The notes below the pieces were generated by a model that saw only the letters and a list, made by a program, of their open reading frames with translations, was not told where the DNA came from and did no database searches. DNA of 19,592 bases from assembly GCA_023416415.1 (NCBI GenBank), contig JAEZHR010000170.1, positions 1 to 19,592 of the forward strand. Reading direction: 5' to 3'. Position numbers and translations under genes: made by a program. The stretch is from Pseudomonadota bacterium. GTDB taxonomy: Bacteria; Pseudomonadota; Gammaproteobacteria; Burkholderiales; Burkholderiaceae_D. Shown here in pieces: positions 7,129-13,528 of the stretch (position 1 is its first letter; the number at the start of each line of letters is the position of its first letter).

Positions 7129-7154
7129 CCCGCCAGTTCATTTAAGGGCATCCC

Positions 7155-8066
7155 ATGACCGCACCCACCGAGCAGGCATCCGACCTGACCAAGGTTTCCC
7201 CTCAAATCAAGGCGCAGATCCTGGCCGAGGCTCTGCCCTATATCCGCAAATTCCATGGCAAGACCATCGTCGTCAAATACGGCGGCAATGCCATGACCGA
7301 AGAACGTCTCAAGCACGGCTTTGCGCGCGACGTGATCCTGCTCAAGCTGGTCGGCATGAACCCGGTGGTCGTGCACGGCGGCGGACCGCAGATCGACAAT
7401 GCGCTCAAGAAGATCGGCAAGCAGGGCACCTTCGTGCAGGGCATGCGCATTACCGACGAAGAGACCATGGAAGTGGTCGAGTGGGTGCTGGGCGGCGAAG
7501 TGCAGCAGGACATCGTCATGCTGATTAACCACTACGGTGGCCAGGCGGTTGGCCTGACCGGCAAGGACGGCGGCTTGATCCGTGCGCGCAAGATGAAAAT
7601 GGCCGACAAGGAAAGACCGGGCGAATTCCTCGACATCGGCTTCGTCGGCGAGATCGAAGCGATCAATCCCGCGGTGGTGAAGGCCCTGCAGGATGATGCC
7701 TTCATCCCCATCATTTCGCCGATCGGTTTCGGCGAAGACGGGCAGGCCTACAACATCAACGCCGACGTGGTCGCCGGCAAGATCGCGGAGATCCTGAAGG
7801 CCGAGAAGCTGATCCTGATGACCAACATCGCGGGCGTGCAGGACAAGCAGGGCAATCTGCTGACCAATCTGTCGGCGCGTGAGATCGACGAGATGTTCGC
7901 CGACGGCACGATCTCCGGCGGGATGTTGCCGAAAATTTCATCAGCGCTGGACGCTGCCAAGTCGGGCGTGAACACCGTGCACATCATCGACGGTCGCATC
8001 GAGCATTCCCTGCTCCTCGAAGTGCTGACCGAGCAGGCCTTCGGCACGATGATCCGCTCGCACTGA
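7155..8066 (+). CDS. argB: Acetylglutamate kinase
   Basis: A 303-residue amino-acid kinase that phosphorylates N-acetyl-L-glutamate, the second step of arginine synthesis. Visible motifs are the nucleotide-binding VVKYGGNAM (about 39-47), VVVHGGGPQID (about 71-81), the N-acetylglutamate-binding NINADVVAGKIAE region (about 200-212) and the C-terminal HIIDGRIEHSLLLEVLT. The roughly 30-residue N-terminal extension before the first strand matches the mobile helix that joins dimers into hexamers in arginine-inhibited enzymes, so feedback inhibition by arginine is likely, as in Pseudomonas. ATG 7155 is preceded by AAGGG. The gene is single here, not in an arg operon, and converges with the TraB-family gene. 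Confidence 0.97.
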   Translation: MTAPTEQASDLTKVSPQIKAQILAEALPYIRKFHGKTIVVKYGGNAMTEERLKHGFARDVILLKLVGMNPVVVHGGGPQIDNALKKIGKQGTFVQGMRITDEETMEVVEWVLGGEVQQDIVMLINHYGGQAVGLTGKDGGLIRARKMKMADKERPGEFLDIGFVGEIEAINPAVVKALQDDAFIPIISPIGFGEDGQAYNINADVVAGKIAEILKAEKLILMTNIAGVQDKQGNLLTNLSAREIDEMFADGTISGGMLPKISSALDAAKSGVNTVHIIDGRIEHSLLLEVLTEQAFGTMIRSH

Positions 8067-8118
8067 GCGCAACTGAACCGCGCTGAACTTCCGCCGTGCG
8101 CCGTCCGGCGCGGCGCGC

Positions 8119-9042
8119 TCAGTACACCCGCACCACCTCGTATCCGCGCCGGCGCAGCAACGCCGGCACGCCGTCCGTCCCTGTGAGGTGCAGCATGCCG
8201 ACCCCAATGAAGCTGCTGCCTTCCTCGCGCAGCAGCGCTTCCACCTTGTTCGCCATTTCCGGATTGCGCCTGCCGAGCAGCACGCCGCGCATGAATTCGG
8301 CGCTGTGCGTCGATTCGACGAGCATGGCATGCGCACGCGCTTCCAGTGCCTGCCCATCGCCCGCGGCCCAGGCATCTATCAGCAAGCGCGCCTTGTGCAG
8401 CGCCTGGCCATTGCCCAGTTCTTCCAGCGTCTCGCGCAGGTAGATTTCCTGCAGCGCATCTTCCATGCCCGCGAACAGCGACATCTGGTACTCGGCCGTT
8501 TCCAGTTCCTGCACCGGCTTGCCGCTGGCACGCGCCAGCAGCAGGTATTCGGCGCCGTGCTGGCGGCGGTAGCCGTTGCGCTCGAGTTCCAGGCTCAGTA
8601 GCAGGTTGGCCAGCAGCCAGGGCTTGTAGCCGCGCACGTGCTCGAATGCGATGCCGAAACGGCCAAGCACATCTTGCAGTTGCGCCAGCGTTTCCGCCTG
8701 CAGGTGCCGCTCGACGCCGTCGCGCTGCGGGTAGCGTGCATGCCGCTCCAGTGCACGCTCCAGCGGTGAACTGTCGCGGATGTCGAGTTCCAGCACCAGG
8801 CGGTCGGCTTGCGCGAGAGCCTCGTTGACGACGCTGCCGAGCGGATCGAATTCGGGCCGTCCGACGTGAATGGTGCCGAACAGCCAGGCGGTGCGGCCCT
8901 GGTGATGCACGCGGTACAGCGTGCCGCGTCCGGTCTCGATCGTCGCCGCTGGCGCGTCACCCGCGGCTGCATTATTCTCTGCCTGCGCCGGCAGCAGCAG
9001 CGCAGCGAACGCGCTGAACAGAATGGCAAGTGCGTATTTCAT
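8119..9042 (-). CDS. Secreted TraB/GumN-family protein
   Basis: A 307-residue protein with a cleavable signal peptide (MKYALAILFSAFAALLLPAQA, likely cut near residue 21). The rest matches the TraB/GumN (PrgY) family: GRGTLYRVHHQGRTAWLFGTIHVG with its conserved GT-x-H, a DRLVLELDI strand, then KPVQELETAEYQMSLF, and C-terminal SSFIGVGMLHLTG with a second conserved histidine before GVPALLRRRGYEV. The two His motifs and glutamates fit a metal-dependent Tiki-like protease fold, but bacterial members are poorly studied and the substrate is unknown. ATG 9042 has a GGGAG site; the longer frame upstream is antisense to the HAD gene and has no signal peptide. It is divergent from the HAD gene across only 45 nt and converges on argB. 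Confidence 0.87.
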   Translation of the reverse strand: MKYALAILFSAFAALLLPAQAENNAAAGDAPAATIETGRGTLYRVHHQGRTAWLFGTIHVGRPEFDPLGSVVNEALAQADRLVLELDIRDSSPLERALERHARYPQRDGVERHLQAETLAQLQDVLGRFGIAFEHVRGYKPWLLANLLLSLELERNGYRRQHGAEYLLLARASGKPVQELETAEYQMSLFAGMEDALQEIYLRETLEELGNGQALHKARLLIDAWAAGDGQALEARAHAMLVESTHSAEFMRGVLLGRRNPEMANKVEALLREEGSSFIGVGMLHLTGTDGVPALLRRRGYEVVRVY

Positions 9043-9087
9043 CTTTCTCCCTGGTGCCGCGTTGAACGGTCGCAACGAATCTAACTC

Positions 9088-9828
9088 ATGGCCTCTCCGA
9101 TTTGGTTGTTCGATCTCGACAACACCCTGCACAACGCTTCGCACGCGGTCTTCCCTGCGATCAATGCGAACATGAACGCCTACATGGCGCGCGTGCTGGG
9201 CGATGGCGAGACGCCTGCCGATCCGGAAATGGTCAATGCGGTGCGACTGGCCTACTGGAAGCGCTACGGTGCGACCCTGCTTGGTCTGGTCAAGCATCAT
9301 CAGGTGAAGGTGGAGGAATTCCTGATCGAGGCGCACCGATTTGACGACCTGACGACGATGATTCGCGCCGAGCGCGGTCTCGCTCGCCTGCTCAAGCGTC
9401 TGCCGGGGCGCAAGATCCTGCTCACGAATGCACCTCGCCGCTATTCCGGCGAAGTGCTGCGCCACCTCGGGCTGCATCGCCATTTCGCGCGTCATGTGCC
9501 GATCGAAGCGATGCATGTGCATCGTCAATTGCGTCCCAAGCCCTCGCGCCAGCTCTTGCGCAAGTTGCTGCGGCATGAGGGCGTCACTGCTCGGCGCTGC
9601 ATCCTGGTCGAGGACACGGTCGACAACCTGAAGGCGGCCAAGTCGCTGGGCGTGCGTACGGTCTGGGTCACGCAATATCTGAAACGCACCCCTCGCCCCA
9701 TGTCGAGCAAGCCGCAGCTGGCCGCTAATCTGCCGCTGCCCGGCTTTCACAAGCGTCCCGCATTCGTGGATGTCAAAGTAAAATCCGTCACGCAACTGCC
9801 CGCGGCACTGAACCGGCTGCGCAGATAG
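9088..9828 (+). CDS. HAD-family hydrolase, pyrimidine 5'-nucleotidase type
   Basis: A 246-residue haloacid dehalogenase-superfamily phosphatase. Motif I is FDLDNTLHNA (nucleophile Asp9, acid/base Asp11), motif II ILLTNAPRRYS (about 111-121), motif III lysine in LRPKPSRQ (about 149-156), and motif IV CILVEDTVDNLKAAK (about 171-185). The FDLDNTLH start and the cap sequence WKRYGATLLGLVKHH match the pyrimidine 5'-nucleotidase (SDT1/PHM8-like) subgroup; dephosphorylation of pyrimidine nucleoside monophosphates is the usual annotation. A basic C-terminal tail of about 40 residues lies beyond the HAD core. It is followed 17 nt later by slmA in the same direction, a pairing I recall from Burkholderiales. 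ATG 9088 has only weak Shine-Dalgarno character. Confidence 0.88.
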   Translation: MASPIWLFDLDNTLHNASHAVFPAINANMNAYMARVLGDGETPADPEMVNAVRLAYWKRYGATLLGLVKHHQVKVEEFLIEAHRFDDLTTMIRAERGLARLLKRLPGRKILLTNAPRRYSGEVLRHLGLHRHFARHVPIEAMHVHRQLRPKPSRQLLRKLLRHEGVTARRCILVEDTVDNLKAAKSLGVRTVWVTQYLKRTPRPMSSKPQLAANLPLPGFHKRPAFVDVKVKSVTQLPAALNRLRR

Positions 9829-9845
9829 CGGAGATCAATACAAAA

Positions 9846-10421
9846 ATGGCAAGTACAAAACCGGGCGAGCGCAAGCTCCAGATTCTTCAGACCCTTGCTG
9901 AAATGCTGGAGCAGCCGAAGGGGGAAAAGATCACCACCGCCGCACTCGCCGCGCGACTCGATGTCTCCGAAGCGGCGCTGTATCGTCACTTCGCGAGCAA
10001 GGCGCAAATGTTCGAGGGATTGATCGAATTCATCGAATCGACCGTCTTCGGACTGATCAACCAGATCATCGAGCAGGAAGAGCGCGGCCTGGCGCAGGCG
10101 CAGGCGATTTCGATCATGCTGCTGGGGTTTGCGGAGCGCAACCCGGGCATGACGCGGGTCATGATCGGCGATGCGCTGGTGAACGAGAACGAGCGTCTGC
10201 AGGAGCGCATGAACCAGTTCGTCGACCGCATCGAGCTGTCACTGCGCCAGGCGTTGCGCATCGCCGCGAGCCAGGGCGAGGCGCAGGAAGGCGAGGCGGC
10301 GGCGCGTGCGACGGCCCTCGCTGGCCTGATCGTAGGGCGCTGGCATCGCTTTGCCAAAAGCGGCTTCAGGCAAAAGCCGACCGACCAGGCCGCGATGCAG
10401 GTTGCTTTTCTGCTGCACTGA
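9846..10421 (+). CDS. slmA: Nucleoid occlusion factor SlmA (TetR family)
   Basis: A 191-residue TetR-fold DNA-binding protein. It has an N-terminal helix-turn-helix (about residues 10-57, with KITTAALAARLDVSEAALYRHFASKAQMFEGL) and an all-helical C-terminal domain with IMLLGFAERNPGMTRVMIGDALVNENERL. In E. coli SlmA binds specific chromosomal sites and blocks FtsZ assembly over the nucleoid. Length and sequence fit SlmA rather than a metabolic TetR repressor, and the position after the HAD gene supports it. Its start has GGAG about 12 nt upstream. Whether this betaproteobacterial protein has the same cell-division role is inference. A strong hairpin follows its stop. Confidence 0.9.
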   Translation: MASTKPGERKLQILQTLAEMLEQPKGEKITTAALAARLDVSEAALYRHFASKAQMFEGLIEFIESTVFGLINQIIEQEERGLAQAQAISIMLLGFAERNPGMTRVMIGDALVNENERLQERMNQFVDRIELSLRQALRIAASQGEAQEGEAAARATALAGLIVGRWHRFAKSGFRQKPTDQAAMQVAFLLH

Positions 10422-10434
10422 AACGTCCTGAGCG

Positions 10435-10466
10435 ACGCGCAGGTGCGACGCGTTGCACTTGCGCGT
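10435..10466 (+). other. Strong hairpin between slmA and the EamA gene
   Basis: Two 14-nt arms (10435-10448 and 10453-10466) pair around a CGCG loop. Twelve pairs are Watson-Crick; the other two, at 10442/10459 and 10447/10454, are G with T, so they pair as G.U in plus-strand RNA and would be A/C mismatches in minus-strand RNA. It begins 13 nt after the slmA stop and ends 16 nt before the next ATG. No T tract follows, so it is not a classical terminator. Possible roles are transcript 3'-end protection or control of translation of the next gene. Confidence 0.6.
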
Positions 10467-10482
10467 GGTTCCTCGCCTCGGC

Positions 10483-11361
10483 ATGTCCGCCCTCAAACCT
10501 TTCCCCGTCTTCTCCTTTGCGGCGCTGCTGGGCGGCGGCATGGCCATTGGCTTTGCCGCCATCTTCATGCGTCTGTCCGATGTCAATCCACTCGCATCGG
10601 CGTTCTGGCGCATGGCACTCGCGGCCCCCTTGCTGTGGGTCTGGGCGTGGCGGGTGCGGAAGGAAGATGGCGCGCTCGGCAAACCCAGCGATTTCAGCCG
10701 TGCACTGCTGCTGTCGGGGCTGTTCTTTGCCGGCGACCTCGCCTTGTGGCACCTGTCACTGCATTTCACGACAGTCGCCAACGCCTCGCTGCTGTCGAAC
10801 TTCGCTCCGATCTTCATTGCCTTGTGGCTGTGGCTCGTCTGGCGCGTGCGCTTCTCGCGCCTGTTCCTGGCCGGGATGGCGTTCGCACTGACGGGTGCCG
10901 TACTGCTGGTCGGCCCGAATGCGGCAGGCAGTGAGCATCGGCTGGCGGGCGATGCGCTCGGCCTGGCCAGCGGTGTCTTCTATGCCGCATACCAGCTTGC
11001 CATCAAGGGCGCACGCGACAGCTATTCGACTGCGCGCCTGATGGCGTGGAGCACAACGGTGACCGCGCTCATGCTGCTCCCGCTGGCCTTGCTCGCGCCG
11101 GGCCCCTTTGTTCCGGCTGCTGCTGCCGGCTGGTTGCCGCTGCTGGCGCTGGCGCTTGTCGCGCAGATCGGCGGCCAGACCGTGATCGCCTACGCGTTCG
11201 CGCAACTGCCGGCATCGCTGTCTTCGGTCAGTCTGCTGATACAGCCGCTGACCGCCGCCATCGCAGCCTGGCTGATGTTCCAGGAGGCGTTGCTGCCACT
11301 GCAGACGCTGGGGGCAGCGATGCTGCTGTGGGGGATTGCATTGTCGAAGAAGGGAAGCTGA
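10483..11361 (+). CDS. EamA/DMT-family transporter
   Basis: A 292-residue inner-membrane protein of the drug/metabolite transporter superfamily, with about ten predicted membrane helices in two EamA repeats. The first repeat holds GGGMAIGFAAIFMRLSDVNPLASAFWRM and the HLSLHFTTVANASLLSN segment; the second begins near GDALGLASGVFYAAYQLAIKGAR and ends with PLTAAIAAWLMFQEALLPLQ. Such proteins export amino acids, nucleosides or other small metabolites; the substrate cannot be read from the sequence. ATG 10483 begins the protein close to the first helix. TTG 10453 would add ten residues, but it lies in the slmA hairpin and has no ribosome-binding site. It converges with a second, distinct EamA gene. 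Confidence 0.86.
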   Translation: MSALKPFPVFSFAALLGGGMAIGFAAIFMRLSDVNPLASAFWRMALAAPLLWVWAWRVRKEDGALGKPSDFSRALLLSGLFFAGDLALWHLSLHFTTVANASLLSNFAPIFIALWLWLVWRVRFSRLFLAGMAFALTGAVLLVGPNAAGSEHRLAGDALGLASGVFYAAYQLAIKGARDSYSTARLMAWSTTVTALMLLPLALLAPGPFVPAAAAGWLPLLALALVAQIGGQTVIAYAFAQLPASLSSVSLLIQPLTAAIAAWLMFQEALLPLQTLGAAMLLWGIALSKKGS

Positions 11362-11410
11362 ACGCGCCCATGCGCGGCGCGGCGACAAGCGTGGAGCGGA
11401 AAAGCGCGGC

Positions 11411-11430
11411 GCCTGAGTCAGGCCTTCTTT
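11411..11430 (+). terminator. Possible rho-independent terminator of the first EamA gene
   Basis: The dyad GCCTGAGTCAGGC (11411-11423) can form a 5-bp stem with a 3-nt loop, followed by CTTCTTTT. The stem is short and overlaps the last codons of the opposing EamA gene, so this is a modest candidate. Confidence 0.4.
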
Positions 11431-12341
11431 TCGAGCACTCTGACTTTCGGGGTCGTCAGAACCTGCCGCATGGCGAGCAGGACGATGCCAGCGCCGATCA
11501 GCGTGGACGCATGCACTGCTTCCCCGAGCAGCAGCCCCCACAGCATGCTGAACAATGGAATCAGGAAGGATACCGACATCGCGCGCGTCGGCCCGATCTT
11601 TACGATGAGCGGAATGAAGATAACCTGCGCCAGTCCTGACGATAGCAAGGCCACCGCCGCGATGCCGATGAAGGCAGGCAATGATGGCACTGCTGCGGGC
11701 AGCGAGAACGGTAGCGTCGGCAGCAGGACTGCGGCGCCGAAGACCAGCGATGCCGTGGCCATGGCAATCGGATGCACGCCGCCTGGCTGTGCGGATTTCT
11801 TGACCAGGATGCTGGCCGATGCATAGGCACAGGCGGCGACCAGACAGGCTCCGCTGGCCAGCAACGTCGTCGGCGTGAGCGCGACGCTGCCCGCGCCGAC
11901 CAGAAGCGCGACACCGGCAATGCCAAGCAGCAGCCCCGACACCTTGCGCAAGGTAAGCGCCTCTTCGAGAAGGAAAGTGGAAAGCAGGGCGCCAAACAGC
12001 GGCGCGGTCGAATTCAGCACCGCCATGTGTGCGGCCGGAACGTACTGTGCCGCGAAGGAAAAGCCGCAGAATGGAAGCACTACCGCGCACAGACCGACCA
12101 GCGCATAGATCTTCGCATTGGCCCGCCAACGCATGTCGATTGCACAGGCGCGCGCAAAGAGCAGCAACGCAAGTGCCGCTAGCAGCGTGCGCAGCGTGGC
12201 AGTCAGCAACGGTCCGAATTCGGGTACGGAAATGCGCAGGAAAATGAAGGACGCACCCCAGATCGCGGAGAGGAAGACCAGCTTGACGAGGTCGGCGAAG
12301 GACATTGGTGGCGGCGTCGGATGGGCTGGCAATTCTAGCAT
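11418..12341 (-). CDS. EamA/DMT-family transporter (second)
   Basis: A 307-residue membrane protein with two EamA repeats and about ten predicted helices. The first repeat begins FLSAIWGASFIFLRISVPEFGP and contains AAQYVPAAHMAVLNSTAPLFGALLS; the second contains SGACLVAACAYASASILVKK and PLFSMLWGLLLGEAVHAS. It is only distantly similar to the neighbouring EamA protein, so I see no recent tandem duplication. The substrate is unknown. ATG 12341 has AGGG a few bases upstream; ATG 12305 (MSFADL) would start directly before the first helix and is a reasonable alternative. It is divergent from the small lipoprotein gene. Confidence 0.87.
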   Translation of the reverse strand: MLELPAHPTPPPMSFADLVKLVFLSAIWGASFIFLRISVPEFGPLLTATLRTLLAALALLLFARACAIDMRWRANAKIYALVGLCAVVLPFCGFSFAAQYVPAAHMAVLNSTAPLFGALLSTFLLEEALTLRKVSGLLLGIAGVALLVGAGSVALTPTTLLASGACLVAACAYASASILVKKSAQPGGVHPIAMATASLVFGAAVLLPTLPFSLPAAVPSLPAFIGIAAVALLSSGLAQVIFIPLIVKIGPTRAMSVSFLIPLFSMLWGLLLGEAVHASTLIGAGIVLLAMRQVLTTPKVRVLEKKA

Positions 12342-12433
12342 TGGCCCTGGGACGTTGCAGGCGATCAGGCCATGCGAAGGACGTGCTCCGTTCGTGATTG
12401 ACGCGCCTTAATGAGTCGCTGGCGTCGATGGCG

Positions 12434-12439
12434 AATAAT
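12434..12439 (+). promoter_or_regulatory. Candidate -10 element of the small lipoprotein gene
   Basis: AATAAT lies 6 nt (CGGCGC) before ATG 12446. It repeats the arrangement seen before birA and the permease gene and would give a leaderless message. No clear -35 is visible at normal spacing. Confidence 0.3.
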
Positions 12440-12445
12440 CGGCGC

Positions 12446-12658
12446 ATGGAGAAAAACACGAAGCGATTGGAGCGCAGGGATCTGCCCCTGCTGGTGCTGC
12501 TGGCGACGGCAATGCTTGCCGGATGCGCGTTCAACGATGTGGCGACGGGCGAAGTGCTTGCCGCTCCGCGCGTGCCGGGTGAATCGCATTTGGCGACCTA
12601 CCTGCGCTATCAGGCGCGCGAGGAGGGCGGCATGGATTCTGCGGTCGATTCGGAGTGA
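12446..12658 (+). CDS. Small predicted lipoprotein of unknown function
   Basis: A 70-residue frame starting MEKNTKRLERRD: a charged N-terminus, a hydrophobic stretch LPLLVLLATAMLAGC and a good lipobox LAGC with the cysteine near residue 27, leaving a mature part of about 44 residues with no recognisable domain. I do not recognise the family. ATG 12446 is favoured because it gives a normal signal peptide and follows a -10-like hexamer; upstream in-frame starts at 12428 (ATG) and 12398 (TTG) exist. The last 49 nt overlap the 3' end of the ThiF/MoeB-like gene on the other strand. The lipobox is the main support. Confidence 0.55.
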   Translation: MEKNTKRLERRDLPLLVLLATAMLAGCAFNDVATGEVLAAPRVPGESHLATYLRYQAREEGGMDSAVDSE

Positions 12659-13404
12659 CGGCCGCCGCAGACCGGACATTCCGGGTTGCGCGCAATCCGG
12701 ATGCTGTTCCACTCCATCGTGCGAGCATCGAGCAGCAGGAGACGACCGGCCAGCGAATCGCCGATGCCGGTCACCACCTTCAGCGCTTCTGCAGCCTGGG
12801 TGGTGCCGATGATGCCCACCAGCGGCGCGAACACCCCCATCGTCGCACATTGCACTTCCTCGAATTCCTGATCGGGCGGGAACAGGCAGGCGTAGCACGG
12901 TGCGTCGGCGCGGCGCACGTCGAATACCGACACCTGACCGTCCATGCGAATCGCTGCACCCGACACCAGCGGCACGCCGCGCGCGACGCAGGCGCGATTG
13001 ACGGCATGGCGCGTGGCGAAATTGTCGCAGCAGTCGAGCACGACGCTCGCCGTGCCTGCAAGCGCTTCCAGCCGTGGCTGATCGACCCGTTCGACCAGCG
13101 CGGTGACCTCCACTTCGGGATTGATGCCAGCCAGCGTCGTTCGTCCGGATTCCGCCTTCGGCTGTCCGACGCGATCGGTCGTGTGCAGGATCTGCCGCTG
13201 CAGGTTGGTCAGGTCCACACTGTCGTGGTCGACCAGGGTGATGCGGCCGATGCCGGCTGATGCCAGATAGAAGGCGGCCGGTGAACCCAGGCCGCCGGCA
13301 CCGATGATCAGGGCGTGGGCGGCGAGCAGCTTCTCCTGCCCCTCGATTCCGATCTCGTCGAGCAGGATGTGGCGGGAATAGCGCAGTAGCTGGTTGTCGT
13401 TCAT
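12610..13404 (-). CDS. ThiF/MoeB/HesA-family adenylyltransferase
   Basis: A 264-residue E1-like enzyme that adenylates the C-terminal glycine of a small ubiquitin-like sulfur carrier (MoaD or ThiS type). Visible are the ATP-binding IIGAGGLGSP (about 33-42), LVDHDSVDLTNLQRQ (about 57-71), a DCCDNFATR segment (about 124-132), two zinc CxxC pairs (Cys170/173 and Cys243/246) and Cys186 before MGVFAPLVG. There is no C-terminal rhodanese domain. MoeB and ThiF cannot be told apart from sequence alone, and no moa or thi genes are in the window, so I give no symbol. ATG 13404 follows a GGAG. The tail after the last CxxC, about 18 residues, overlaps the small lipoprotein gene. A terminator separates it from ctpA upstream. 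Confidence 0.9.
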   Translation of the reverse strand: MNDNQLLRYSRHILLDEIGIEGQEKLLAAHALIIGAGGLGSPAAFYLASAGIGRITLVDHDSVDLTNLQRQILHTTDRVGQPKAESGRTTLAGINPEVEVTALVERVDQPRLEALAGTASVVLDCCDNFATRHAVNRACVARGVPLVSGAAIRMDGQVSVFDVRRADAPCYACLFPPDQEFEEVQCATMGVFAPLVGIIGTTQAAEALKVVTGIGDSLAGRLLLLDARTMEWNSIRIARNPECPVCGGRHSESTAESMPPSSRA

Positions 13405-13468
13405 GGCAGCTCCGGGGGCGATGGCTTCACTGCCTGCATCACGCCATGCGGATGCGAGGAGGAAATGA

Positions 13469-13493
13469 GAAAGGCCGCGTAGCGCGGCCTTTC
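13469..13493 (-). terminator. Rho-independent terminator of the gpmA-envC-ctpA unit
   Basis: A perfect 11-bp stem (13469-13479 paired with 13483-13493) with a 3-nt loop lies 35 nt beyond the ctpA stop. On the minus strand the stem ends in CCTTTC followed by TCATTTCC, a moderately T-rich tail. Its position between ctpA and the ThiF/MoeB-like gene suggests that the latter has its own promoter. The symmetric AAAGG/CCTTT ends could also stop plus-strand transcripts. Confidence 0.7.
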
Positions 13494-13528
13494 CGTGCGC
13501 GGGGTTCCCCCGGCATGACTTCGCGGCA

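Noticed and set aside
9043..9795. 251-codon N-terminal extension of the TraB-family protein
   Set aside because: It is antisense to the HAD gene, and the start at 9042 gives a proper signal peptide with a good ribosome-binding site.
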